From: Pseudoxanthomonas koreensis_A
GTDB lineage: Bacteria; Pseudomonadota; Gammaproteobacteria; Xanthomonadales; Xanthomonadaceae
NCBI RefSeq assembly: GCF_041890415.1
Contig: NZ_CP169056.1
Span: forward strand, 1 to 64,000
Length of the DNA stretch: 64,000 bases
Reading direction: 5' to 3'
The notes beneath the pieces are model-generated. The model did no database searches. It had not been told where the DNA came from and saw only the letters and a program-made list of their open reading frames with translations. This document shows positions 15,377 to 23,409 of this stretch, piece after piece. How positions within the stretch are numbered: the stretch's first letter is position 1; every line of letters starts with the position of its first letter. The translations under genes were made by a program, and so were the position numbers.

Positions 15377-16477
15377 ATGAGCCTGCTGTTCTCGCCCCTT
15401 GCGCTGGGTCCGGTCGAGCTGCCCAACCGGATCGTCGTCGCCCCCATGTGCCAGTACTCCGCGCATGACGGCGTGGCCGGCGACTGGCACCTCATCCACC
15501 TGGGCCAACTGGCCCTGTCCGGCGCCGGCCTGCTGGTCCTGGAGGCGACCGCGGTCGCGGCGCGCGGGCGTATCAGCCACGCCGACCTGGGCCTGTGGAA
15601 CGAGAACCAGGAAGCGGCGCTGAAGGCGCTGGTCGCCTCGCTGCGGCGCTGGTCGCCCATGCCGCTGGGCATCCAGTTGGCGCATGCCGGACGCAAGGCG
15701 TCCACCGCGCGGCCCTGGGAAGGCGGCGGCCCGATCGCGGCCGACCACCCGCACGGCTGGGCCACCGTGTCCGCCTCGGCGCTGGCCTACGACGACGGCC
15801 ATGGCGTGCCCCGGGCGCTGGAGGCGGCGGACATCGATGCGCTGGTCGAGGACTTCGCCCATGCCGCGCGTCGCGCGGTGCGCGCCGGCCTGGACCTGGT
15901 CGAGGTCCACGCCGCGCACGGCTACCTGCTGCACCAGTTCCTCTCGCCGCTGAGCAACGTGCGCGACGACGCGTACGGCGGTGCGCTGGAGAACCGGATG
16001 CGGCTGACGCTGCGGGTGTTCGACGCGGTGCGCGCGGCGGTGCCGGAGCGGATCGCGGTCGGCGTGCGGATCTCGGCCACCGACGGGGTCGACGGTGGCT
16101 GGGACCTGGCCCAGAGCATCGCGCTGGCGCGCGCGCTGGACGCGCGTGGCTGCCAGTTCATCCACGTATCCAGCGGCGGACTGGACCGGCGCCAGCGCAT
16201 CGCCGCCGCCCCCGGCTACCAGGTGCCGTTCGCCGAGGCGATCCGGGCGCAGGTGGCGATGCCGGTGATCGCGGTCGGCCTGATCACCGCGCCGCGCCAG
16301 GCCGAGGCGATCCTGGCCGAAGGCCGTGCCGATGCGGTGGCGCTGGCCCGCGGCATCCTCTACGACCCGCGCTGGCCGTGGCATGCGGCGGCCGAGCTGG
16401 GCGCCACGCTGGCGCCGCCGCCGCAATACCTGCGCTGCGAGCCGGCCGAAGCGCGCGGGGTGTTCGCTCCCCTGTAG
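15377..16477 (+). CDS. NADH:flavin oxidoreductase / old yellow enzyme (YqjM-like)
   Basis: A 366-residue FMN-dependent TIM-barrel ene-reductase. The active-site and FMN segments are PMCQYSAHDG (YqjM-type cysteine), GIQLAHAGRKAS, the HAAHGYLLHQFLSPLSN stretch with DDAYGG and ENR, and the C-terminal ARGILYDPRWPW. The ATG at 15377 puts the protein start right before the family's first strand (LFSPLALGPVELPNRIV). It diverges from the metE leader. Its TAG stop is formed by the GTAG head of REP doublet 2. It probably reduces electrophilic alkenes or has a detoxification role, and the substrate is not determinable. Confidence 0.92.
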   Translation: MSLLFSPLALGPVELPNRIVVAPMCQYSAHDGVAGDWHLIHLGQLALSGAGLLVLEATAVAARGRISHADLGLWNENQEAALKALVASLRRWSPMPLGIQLAHAGRKASTARPWEGGGPIAADHPHGWATVSASALAYDDGHGVPRALEAADIDALVEDFAHAARRAVRAGLDLVEVHAAHGYLLHQFLSPLSNVRDDAYGGALENRMRLTLRVFDAVRAAVPERIAVGVRISATDGVDGGWDLAQSIALARALDARGCQFIHVSSGGLDRRQRIAAAPGYQVPFAEAIRAQVAMPVIAVGLITAPRQAEAILAEGRADAVALARGILYDPRWPWHAAAELGATLAPPPQYLRCEPAEARGVFAPL

Positions 16478-16577
16478 GAGCCGGCCTTGCCGGCGACCGT
16501 GGGGCGGATGGGCCAATGACCTCCGGTTCCATGCAGACGCCTCCGACATGGCGGTCGCCGGCAAGACCGGCTCCTAC
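16474..16577. repeat. GTAG-type REP doublet 2
   Basis: Two inverted REP units (GTAGGAGCCGGCCTTGCCGG and the complement ending CCGGCTCCTAC at 16577) with a spacer of about 55 bases. The left head supplies the oxidoreductase stop codon. The arms match those of doublets 1, 3 and 4. Confidence 0.9.
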
Positions 16578-16724
16578 GAGGGCGATGTGCCATGGCCGAA
16601 GGGATAGGGCACGGGAGGTTCCGCATGGCGCCGCTGGCAGGGGAGGCCCTGCATGGGCATGCGGCCGGTAACAGCTGCAACCGGATACCCGTACCCGCCC
16701 GCGCTGCCCTACCATGGCGCGTCT

Positions 16725-17576
16725 ATGCGCCACGAACACATCCTTTCGCTCTCCTGCCCGGACCGGACCGGCATCGTGTACCGGGTCAGCGGCCTGCTGT
16801 TCGGCCAGGGCTGCAACATCCTCGACGCCCAGCAATACGGCGACGAGGAGCGCGGCCGCTTCTTCCTGCGCGTGCACTTCACCCTGCCCGCTGCCGATGC
16901 GCTGCCGGCGCTGCTCGAACGCTTCGACAACCTGGCCACCGAGTTCGAGATGGACTGGCAGATCCACGACGCGCAGCGCCGCGCGCGGCTGCTGGTGCTG
17001 GTGAGCCGCCAGGGACATTGCCTCAACGACTTGCTGTTCCGCGCCCACAGCGGCCAGTTGCCGGTGGACATCGTGGCGGTGGCGTCCAACCACGCGGACT
17101 TCGCCGCGCTGTCGGCGTCCTACGGCGTGCCGTTCCACCACCTGCCGGTGGATGCCTCCAACCGCCAAAGCCAGGAGCAGGCGATCGTTGACCTGGTCGA
17201 GCGCGAGCGCGTGGACCTGGTGGTGCTGGCGCGCTACATGCAGATCCTCTCGCCGGCGCTGTGCCGGGCACTGGCCGGCCGCGCGATCAACATCCACCAC
17301 AGCTTCCTGCCCAGCTTCAAGGGCGCCCAGCCCTACCACCAGGCGTACTCGCGCGGGGTCAAGATCATCGGTGCCACCGCGCACTACGTCACCGAGGACC
17401 TGGACGAGGGCCCGATCATCGAGCAGGACGTGGCCCGGGTGGACCATGCCATGACCCCGCGCGACCTGGTGCGGGTGGGCAGCGACATCGAGTCGCAGGT
17501 GCTGGCGCGCGCGGTGCGCCGCCACGTCGAGCACCGGATCCTGCTCAACGGGCACAAGACCGTCGTGTTCCGCTGA
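16725..17576 (+). CDS. purU: formyltetrahydrofolate deformylase
   Basis: PurU hydrolyses 10-formyl-THF to THF and formate, balancing one-carbon pools and feeding formate to purine synthesis. The 283-residue protein has an N-terminal ACT domain (HILSLSCPDRTGIVYRVSG) and a C-terminal formyl-hydrolase domain with NIHHSFLPSFKGAQPYHQAY and GATAHYVTEDLDEGPI. The ATG at 16725 gives the usual N-terminus. Confidence 0.96.
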   Translation: MRHEHILSLSCPDRTGIVYRVSGLLFGQGCNILDAQQYGDEERGRFFLRVHFTLPAADALPALLERFDNLATEFEMDWQIHDAQRRARLLVLVSRQGHCLNDLLFRAHSGQLPVDIVAVASNHADFAALSASYGVPFHHLPVDASNRQSQEQAIVDLVERERVDLVVLARYMQILSPALCRALAGRAINIHHSFLPSFKGAQPYHQAYSRGVKIIGATAHYVTEDLDEGPIIEQDVARVDHAMTPRDLVRVGSDIESQVLARAVRRHVEHRILLNGHKTVVFR

Positions 17577-17587
17577 AGGCGGCCGGC

Positions 17588-18373
17588 TCAGGACCCGAGC
17601 CAGGCGCGCAGCGGATTCGCAGGGTCGGCCAGCAGGCGCAGCGCCAGCAGCAGTGACACGGTCACCAGCAGCGGCTTGATCACCCGCGCACCGCGCCGCA
17701 TCGCCAGGCGCGAGCCCAGTTGCGCACCCAGGAACTGGCCTGCGCCCATCGCCAGGCCGACCTTCCACAGCACCGCGCCGGCGGCCAGGAATACGGCCAG
17801 CGCGCCGACATTGGAGCCGAAGTTGAGGAACTTGGTGTGCGCGGTGGCCCTGAGGATGCCGAAGCCGGCCAGCGACACGAAGCCAAGCATCAGGAACGAG
17901 CCGGTGCCCGGCCCGAACACCCCGTCGTAGAAGCCGATCGCCGGCACGAACAGCAGCCCGAACAGCAGCGGGCTGATGCGGCGCTGGCGCTCGATCGCGC
18001 CGACGCCGCGCTTGAATCCGAAATACAGGGCGATGGCGACCAGCAGCAGCGGCAGCACCGCGGCCAGCCAGTCGGTCGGGACCGCAGTGGCCAGCAGGGC
18101 ACCAGCGACCGCGCCCAGCGCGGCAGCCAGCACCATCGGCCATTGCCCGCGCAGGTCGACATGGCCGCCGCGTGCATAGCTCCAGCTGGCCGCGCCCGAA
18201 CCGAACACCGCCTGCAGCTTGTTGGTGCCCAGCACCTGCAGCGGCGGGATCCCGGCCAGCAGCATCGCCGGGATGGTGACCATGCCGCCGCCGCCGGCAA
18301 TGGCGTCGATGAAGCCGGCCAGCATGCCGACCAGGAACAGCAGTACCAGGAGCTGCACGGCGAGTTCGGGCAT
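17588..18373 (-). CDS. TSUP-family membrane permease (YfcA-like)
   Basis: A 261-residue inner-membrane protein of the TauE/SafE (TSUP) family with eight or so predicted helices. The family repeats are visible: GFIDAIAGGGGMVTIPAML in the first half and GFYDGVFGPGTGSFLMLGFV in the second, as in E. coli YfcA. TSUP members export or import small sulfonates, sulfite or organic acids, and the substrate here is unknown. The ATG at 18373 was chosen because upstream codons lack membrane-protein character. Convergent with purU (11-base gap). Confidence 0.92.
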   Translation of the reverse strand: MPELAVQLLVLLFLVGMLAGFIDAIAGGGGMVTIPAMLLAGIPPLQVLGTNKLQAVFGSGAASWSYARGGHVDLRGQWPMVLAAALGAVAGALLATAVPTDWLAAVLPLLLVAIALYFGFKRGVGAIERQRRISPLLFGLLFVPAIGFYDGVFGPGTGSFLMLGFVSLAGFGILRATAHTKFLNFGSNVGALAVFLAAGAVLWKVGLAMGAGQFLGAQLGSRLAMRRGARVIKPLLVTVSLLLALRLLADPANPLRAWLGS

Positions 18374-18539
18374 CGGCGGAAAACAGGACCGGGCAGGTGA
18401 TGGTGGCGTGGCGCGGGCGCGAAGCGAAGCAAAGCGCCCGCTGCAGCATGCCTGGCCCGTGCGACGGTGGCGTGGAGGACGCCGCAAACGCAGACGCCGC
18501 CCGGAGGCGGCGTCGGTGCAGTGCGCCGGTGGCGGCCGC

Positions 18540-19058
18540 TTACTTGAGGTTGTCCAGCATCCAGTCGACCGTGATCTGGACCTGCTCGTCGGTCAGCGCC
18601 GGATTGCCGCCCTTGGGCGGCATGACCCCGCCATCGGGGCCGGTGAACCCCTCGATCGCGTGCCGGTACAGGGTGTCCTTGCCCTGGGCGATGCGCGCGT
18701 TCCAGTCCGCCCGGGCCAGGGTGGGCGCCATGCCCACGCCGTTGGTGTGGCAGGCGCCGCACAGGTTCTGGTAGACCACCGAGCCATCGGTGGTGCCGCC
18801 GTAGGCGACCTGCGAGGCGGCCTTGGCCACGGCGGCCGCGGCCGCAGCGGCCTGCGCGGCGGCGCCGGTGGAGCCGGCATAGACCGCGCCGGTGGGCGCG
18901 ATGCGCTCGGCCGTCCGCGCGGCGGCGGTGGGCGAAACCTCCGGCGGGATGCGCCCATGCAGGTACATGGACAGCAGGATCAGGCCGAGGGTGACCACGC
19001 TCAGAAAGCCGATCACCATCGAGAACCGCTTCAGGAATTCCAGATCGTAGTTGCGCAC
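18540..19058 (-). CDS. membrane-anchored cytochrome c5-type protein
   Basis: A 172-residue monoheme cytochrome. An N-terminal anchor helix (FSMVIGFLSVVTLGLILLSM) is followed by an Ala-rich linker of about 35 residues. The class I heme motif is NLCGACHTNG, with a probable axial Met in GGVMPPKGGNP. The start is a GTG at 19058 with AGGA six bases upstream, and no ATG in frame fits. The heme domain faces the periplasm. Probably an electron carrier to a terminal oxidase, which is inference. Confidence 0.88.
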   Translation of the reverse strand: MRNYDLEFLKRFSMVIGFLSVVTLGLILLSMYLHGRIPPEVSPTAAARTAERIAPTGAVYAGSTGAAAQAAAAAAAVAKAASQVAYGGTTDGSVVYQNLCGACHTNGVGMAPTLARADWNARIAQGKDTLYRHAIEGFTGPDGGVMPPKGGNPALTDEQVQITVDWMLDNLK

Positions 19059-19525
19059 ATCGCATCCTATTGCAGGTGGCCCGGCCGGCCACAGCTGGCG
19101 CCAATTATAGAGATGGTCGCGCCGGCTTCGGAAGGGCGGGCCGGCCGGCGGCCGCGCAGGGTGCGCGCCGGTGGCCTGCGCAGCGGGCATTTGTCACCCG
19201 TCGGCGGCGTCGCGCGCTGCCGGCAAACCGGACGTGCAGCGTCGCAATCGCCTGTTGCGCCGCAGCACGATGGCCTCGTAAGCCGGCCCTGGCCAGGTGC
19301 TTGGCGAAGCGTGGGCCGTCGCCTGCCGCCGGGTCCGGGCGCTCAGGCACCGTGGCTGCCGGCCGCTGGCACCGGATGCACGGCCGGCATGTGTGGCCCG
19401 GCGTGATTGACAGCGCTGCCATTTGGCATGAGCCTCTGCCCCGACATCCAGCCCAGGCGCACGCTGCGGGCTGGCGGCCGCCGCCGGCGACCCGCCGATA
19501 TCGACCAAGAGTGGAGGGGAAAATT
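19059..19525. other. 467-base intergenic region before the GH3 glucosidase
   Basis: No coding signal and no RNA gene seen. The only recognisable element is the operator-like palindrome at 19408-19421. The half nearest the cytochrome gene should hold that gene's promoter, but no clear -35/-10 pair was found. Confidence 0.5.
19408..19421. promoter_or_regulatory. LacI-type operator before the GH3 glucosidase
   Basis: TGACAGCGCTGCCA is a 14-base palindrome with one mismatch and a central CG, the form recognised by LacI-family repressors. It overlaps a TTGACA (19407-19412) that may be a -35. The same core, GACAGCGCTGTC, lies over the symporter promoter at 23163-23174, whose neighbour is a LacI-family gene. 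Confidence 0.6.
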
Positions 19526-22117
19526 TTGAGCAGCAAGATTGCAGGCGCGCGAGCGCCCGGTGTCCGTATCGCCACGACCCTGGCCGGTGCGCTGGTCCTG
19601 GCACTGCTGGCCGCATGCGGCCGTGGTGATGACGCGGCCGCGCCCGGGGGCGTGGATGCCGCGGCGGTGAACGATGGCACCATCAATGCCGACCAGTGGC
19701 CGCAGCCCGAATGGCCGTTGCCGGCCGATCCGGAGCTGGAAAAGAAGATCGACGAGCTGCTGGCCAGCATGACCCTCGAGGAAAAGGTGGGCCAGATCGT
19801 CCAGGGCGACATCGGCTCGATCACCCCCGAAGACGTGCGCAAGTACCGCCTGGGCTCGATCCTGGCCGGCGGCAGCTCCGACCCGGGCGGCAAGTACAAC
19901 GCCACCCCGGCCGAGTGGCTGGCGCTGTCGGACGCCTTCTGGGAGGCGTCGATGGATACCTCCACCGGCGGCAAGGCGATTCCGATCATCTGGGGCATCG
20001 ACGCGATGCACGGCCAGAGCAACGTCGTGGGTGCGACCCTGTTCCCGCACAACGTCGGCCTGGGTGCCACCCGCAACGTCGAACTGCAGCGTCGCATCGG
20101 CCAGATCACCGCGCGCGAGACCCGCACCACCGGCATGGAGTGGACCTTCGCGCCGACCGTGGCGGTGCCGCAGGACGTGCGCTGGGGCCGCGCCTATGAA
20201 GGCTATTCGGAAAACCCGCAGCTGGTGGCCGAGTTTGCCGCCGCCATGGTCGAGGGCCTGCAGGGCAAGGCCGGTTCGCCCGAGTTCCTGGACCAGGATC
20301 ACGTGATGGTGTCGGTCAAGCATTTCCTTGGCGACGGCGGCACCACCAACGGCCGCGACCAGGGCGACACCCAGACCAGCGAGGCCGAGCTGCGCGACAT
20401 CCATGCCGCCGGTTACGTGACCGCGGTCGCCGCCGGCGCGCAGTCGGTGATGGCCTCGTTCAACAGCTTCCACGGCACCAAGCTGCACGGCCACAAGCCG
20501 CTGCTGACCGACGTGCTCAAGGAGCGGATGAACTTCGGCGGCTTCGTGGTCGGCGACTGGAACGGCCACGGCCAGATCCCGGGTTGCAGCAACGACGACT
20601 GCCCCGCCACCTTCGCCGCCGGCCTGGACATGGCGATGGCGCCGGACAGCTGGAAGGGCATCTACGAGACCACCCTGGCCGCCGTGCGCGATGGCACCCT
20701 GCCCGAAGCACGGGTGGACGACGCGGCCCGGCGCATCCTGCGGGTGAAGTTCCTGATGGGCCTGTTCGATGCGCCCAAGCCCTCGCAGCGCGCGCTGGGC
20801 GGCAAGTTCGAACTGCTTGGTGCGCCCGAACACCGCGAGGTCGCCCGCCAGGCGGTGCGCGAGTCGCTGGTGCTGCTGAAGAACCAGGACGGCCTGCTGC
20901 CGCTGCAGCCCAAGCAGCGCGTGCTGGTGGCCGGCAACGGTGCCGACAACGTCGGCAAGCAGGCAGGTGGCTGGACCCTCACCTGGCAGGGCACCGGTAC
21001 CACCCGCGCCGATTTCCCCAATGCCGATTCGATTTGGCAGGGGCTGGAGCGTGCGGTCAGTGCCGCCGGCGGCAGCGCCGAGCTGGCGGTGGACGGCAAG
21101 TACGCGCAGAAGCCGGACGTGGCCGTGGTGGTGTTCGGCGAGGAGCCCTATGCCGAGTTCCAGGGCGACATCGCCAACCTGCTGTACAAGCCCGGCGATG
21201 ACGCCGACCTGGAGCTGATCAAGCGCCTGAAGGCCGACGGGATCCCGGTGGTGGCCGTGTTCATCACTGGCCGTCCGCTGTGGATGAACCGCGAGATCAA
21301 CGCCTCCGACGCCTTCGTGGTGGCCTGGCTGCCGGGCTCGGAAGGTGCGGGCGTGGCCGACGTGCTGCTGCGCTCGGCCGACGGCGAGGTGGCCCACGAC
21401 TTCACCGGCAAGCTCTCCTTCTCCTGGCCGGCCAAGGCCACCGAGGGCAACGTGCGTGCGTCGGGCTACGAGGCCCTGTTCGCCTTCGGCCATGGCCTGA
21501 CCTACGCCGATGACGGCAACCTGGATGCATTGTCCGAGGATTCGGGCATCGAGGGCCTGCAGGCGGCACCGGGCGTGTACTTCGCCAACGCGATGCTGGC
21601 CCCGGGCCTGACAATGCGCGTGGAGAACGATCAGCGCCACACCGCGCAGATCACCACCGTGCCCGCCGGCCTGCACGACAAGAGCCTGCTGGTGGCCGCG
21701 GTCGACCATCAGCGCCAGGAAGATGCGCGCCAGTTCACCTGGTCCGGCGATGCGGCGGCCAACGTGGCCATCCATGCCGAGCCGGTGCAGGATCTGTCGC
21801 GCGAGACCAATGGCGATCTGTTGCTGGTCCTGACCGTGCGCCCGGATGCGGTGCCGGCCAGCGGCAACATCGGCCTCAGTGCCGGTGCTGGCCAGCCGGT
21901 TGCGCTGCGTGAGGCGCTGGCGGCACTGCCGGCCAATGAGTGGAGCACGCTGGGCGTGCCGCTGAAGTGCCTGGCGGCAGCCGGCGCGGATGTGGAGGCG
22001 CTGGACGTGCTGGCGCGCCTGCACAGCGATGCGCCCACCACCCTGTCGCTTGCGCGGGTGGCGGTGGGTGCGGTCAACGAGGCCGAGCGGGTCGTGGACT
22101 GCAAGACAGCTCCGTAA
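19526..22117 (+). CDS. glycoside hydrolase family 3 exo-beta-glucosidase, lipoprotein
   Basis: An 863-residue enzyme. The signal peptide ends in a lipobox (LALLAACGRG), so it should be membrane-attached. The GH3 N-terminal barrel begins MTLEEKVGQIVQGD. It carries GIDAMHGQSNV, SVKHFLGDGGT and the nucleophile region GFVVGDWNGHGQIPGC (Asp near residue 344). The GH3 C-terminal domain follows (VLLKNQDGLLPL, GEEPYAEFQGD). A C-terminal beta-domain of about 200 residues resembles those of Xanthomonas and marine exo-1,4-beta-glucosidases. The start is a TTG at 19526, eight bases after GGAGGG, and a GTG at 19511 would overlap that ribosome site. It probably releases glucose from cello- or other beta-glucans, supplying the symporter downstream. 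Confidence 0.92.
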   Translation: MSSKIAGARAPGVRIATTLAGALVLALLAACGRGDDAAAPGGVDAAAVNDGTINADQWPQPEWPLPADPELEKKIDELLASMTLEEKVGQIVQGDIGSITPEDVRKYRLGSILAGGSSDPGGKYNATPAEWLALSDAFWEASMDTSTGGKAIPIIWGIDAMHGQSNVVGATLFPHNVGLGATRNVELQRRIGQITARETRTTGMEWTFAPTVAVPQDVRWGRAYEGYSENPQLVAEFAAAMVEGLQGKAGSPEFLDQDHVMVSVKHFLGDGGTTNGRDQGDTQTSEAELRDIHAAGYVTAVAAGAQSVMASFNSFHGTKLHGHKPLLTDVLKERMNFGGFVVGDWNGHGQIPGCSNDDCPATFAAGLDMAMAPDSWKGIYETTLAAVRDGTLPEARVDDAARRILRVKFLMGLFDAPKPSQRALGGKFELLGAPEHREVARQAVRESLVLLKNQDGLLPLQPKQRVLVAGNGADNVGKQAGGWTLTWQGTGTTRADFPNADSIWQGLERAVSAAGGSAELAVDGKYAQKPDVAVVVFGEEPYAEFQGDIANLLYKPGDDADLELIKRLKADGIPVVAVFITGRPLWMNREINASDAFVVAWLPGSEGAGVADVLLRSADGEVAHDFTGKLSFSWPAKATEGNVRASGYEALFAFGHGLTYADDGNLDALSEDSGIEGLQAAPGVYFANAMLAPGLTMRVENDQRHTAQITTVPAGLHDKSLLVAAVDHQRQEDARQFTWSGDAAANVAIHAEPVQDLSRETNGDLLLVLTVRPDAVPASGNIGLSAGAGQPVALREALAALPANEWSTLGVPLKCLAAAGADVEALDVLARLHSDAPTTLSLARVAVGAVNEAERVVDCKTAP

Positions 22118-22133
22118 TCCGTGCGTTGCAACG

Positions 22134-22172
22134 GCGGCCGGCGACAACATCTGTCGCCGGCCGCTTTTTTTT
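22134..22172 (+). terminator. rho-independent terminator of the GH3 gene
   Basis: A perfect 13-base stem, GCGGCCGGCGACA / TGTCGCCGGCCGC, with a five-base loop (ACATC) followed by eight Ts. It lies 17 bases after the stop codon. Confidence 0.93.
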
Positions 22173-22280
22173 GCCAAGCACCTGCATGCGGCGGCCGAAT
22201 GACCGTGACACGGGGTGGTTCGATTACGACGCCAGGTCGATGGCAGAAGATCCGTGGCTTCGGATGGGGCCATCGCCCGA

Positions 22281-22369
22281 CCGGGGGGATGGGGCACCCC
22301 TCGGGCGCACATCCATGTGCGCACTCGGGGCCGTGGTACATCCATGTGCCACTTGCCCCATCCCCCCGG
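22281..22369. repeat. cloverleaf-like inverted-repeat element A
   Basis: An outer 16-base perfect stem, CCGGGGGGATGGGGCA (22281-22296) with TGCCCCATCCCCCCGG (22354-22369). It encloses two palindromic hairpins: GCGCACATCCATGTGCGC (22305-22322) and GTGGTACATCCATGTGCCAC (22333-22352, one mismatch). No reading frame explains it. A related copy in inverted orientation lies at 22592-22689, across REP doublet 3. Confidence 0.8.
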
Positions 22370-22468
22370 CCGGACGACGTCCGACGGTGTATCGATGCTG
22401 CGGCTTCGTTTGCGGACACGTGCGCTCGCGTACCGCGCGCCTCACCCACGTGGTGCCGCTGCACTCCT

Positions 22469-22560
22469 GTAGGAGCCGGCCTTGCCGGCGACCGCGATGC
22501 AGGCTGCGGCATCGCGACACACCACACCACGTCGCGGTCGCCGGCAAGACCGGCTCCTAC
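22469..22560. repeat. GTAG-type REP doublet 3
   Basis: Inverted REP units with the arms of doublets 1 and 2. The spacer (GATGCAGGCTGCGGCAT then GCGACACACC) is nearly identical to that of doublet 4 at 58764, showing that whole doublets were copied as units. It stands in a gene-free region between elements A and B. Confidence 0.9.
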
Positions 22561-22591
22561 AAGTGAGGAGGTACAGACACGCCGAAGCCGT

Positions 22592-22689
22592 GGACGTGCG
22601 GGTGTGTCGTGGCAGCGGCCATGGATGGCCGCGGTAGCGAGTGCGCACATGGATGTGCGCCCGAGCGGTCACGCCACACCCGCACGTCC
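22592..22689. repeat. cloverleaf-like inverted-repeat element B
   Basis: An outer 15-base stem, GGACGTGCGGGTGTG (22592-22606) with CACACCCGCACGTCC (22675-22689), encloses hairpins GCGGCCATGGATGGCCGC (22615-22632) and GCGCACATGGATGTGCGC (22643-22660). The second hairpin and its flanks (CGAGT before, CCCGAG after) match element A read on the other strand. The 3' arm is the start of the 56-base tandem repeat. Confidence 0.75.
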
Positions 22690-22886
22690 GCGGCACCTTC
22701 CGGAGTCGACAACCGCACCGCCTCGACTTCCACACCCGCACGTCCGCGGCACCTTCCGGAGTCGACAACCGCACCGCCTCGACTTCCACACCCGCACGTC
22801 CGCGGCACCTTCCGGAGTCGACAACCGCACCGTCCCGACTTCCATATCCCGCACGTCCGCGGCTGCATCCGGAGCCGACATCGCAC
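22674..22886. repeat. 56-base tandem repeat, about 3.8 copies
   Basis: Units begin at 22674, 22730 and 22786 (CCACACCCGCACGTCCGCGG is the first 20 bases). Units 1 and 2 are identical, the third has one change near its end, and a fourth, degenerate copy starts at 22842. The period is 56 bases, not a multiple of three, so this is not a coding repeat. Each unit contains CCGCGG and TTCCGGAGTCGAC-type dyads. Confidence 0.92.
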
Positions 22887-23135
22887 AGTGCTGTCGTCGT
22901 GATCCTTGCGCGTGCGCGCTCCCTCCGGAGCAGATGAACCCACCGTTCGCGCTCTCGATCGCCAATTCCATGACAGATGAAATCGTTGCCGATGATGCTG
23001 CGGCAGCGCCCGCACGTCGCGCAAAGGCATGCTGCATTGCAATGCGCTGCGGCGGCTTCCGGCAGGTGCGCGGAGCCATGCGCCGCTGCATTCGGCTCCA
23101 CTGGCGTGCAACCTGCGCAATACGCCGGTCCACGG
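22887..23135. other. gene-free stretch before the symporter promoter
   Basis: No convincing gene. A frame opening at an ATG near 22934 lacks a ribosome site, reads across the downstream promoter and has no family resemblance. Composition is less GC-extreme than coding DNA here, with scattered GCTGCATTGCAATGCGC-type dyads. Confidence 0.4.
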
Positions 23136-23174
23136 TTGACACGGCGCTGTGCACAGCGATAAGACAGCGCTGTC
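23136..23174 (+). promoter_or_regulatory. symporter promoter with overlapping LacI-type operators
   Basis: TTGACA (23136-23141), a 17-base spacer and ATAAGA (23159-23164) make a near-consensus sigma-70 promoter. The spacer holds a perfect 14-base palindrome CGCTGTGCACAGCG (23145-23158). The -10 and start region hold a perfect 12-base palindrome GACAGCGCTGTC (23163-23174). The second has the CG-centred LacI-family form and matches the site before the GH3 gene. A repressor bound here would block polymerase directly. Confidence 0.75.
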
Positions 23175-23239
23175 AAAACGCCTGAAAGGGGAAGCGGCAG
23201 CAGTGCCGTCGGGTTGGGGAACCCGGAACAAGGCACTGC

Positions 23240-23321
23240 GGGGAGGCAGTTGGAGCGGCCAGGCTTGAGGGGGCCGGCCGGCTTTCATGTTCGCGTAGCC
23301 CGCGCGCCCGACTGCCTCCCC
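23240..23321 (+). other. inverted repeat in the long symporter leader
   Basis: GGGGAGGCAGT (23240-23250) pairs perfectly with ACTGCCTCCCC (23311-23321), enclosing a GGCCGGCC-containing region. It lies in the roughly 240-base untranslated leader between the predicted start near 23170 and the GTG at 23410. It could be an RNA fold affecting expression. No known riboswitch motif was recognised. Confidence 0.5.
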
Positions 23322-23409
23322 GAGCCGCCCATGGGCAACAACTTCATCCAACCACGATGGCCGCACTCGCGGCCCTCTTTGCGTCAACGGCAATGCGAAG
23401 GAGCACCGA

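Noticed and set aside
22674..22886. Possible CRISPR array
   Set aside because: The copies are directly adjacent with no unique spacers and differ by decay. No cas genes are present.
22934..23185. Small frame encoding about 83 residues before the symporter
   Set aside because: No ribosome site, no family resemblance, and it runs through the promoter and operator at 23136-23174.
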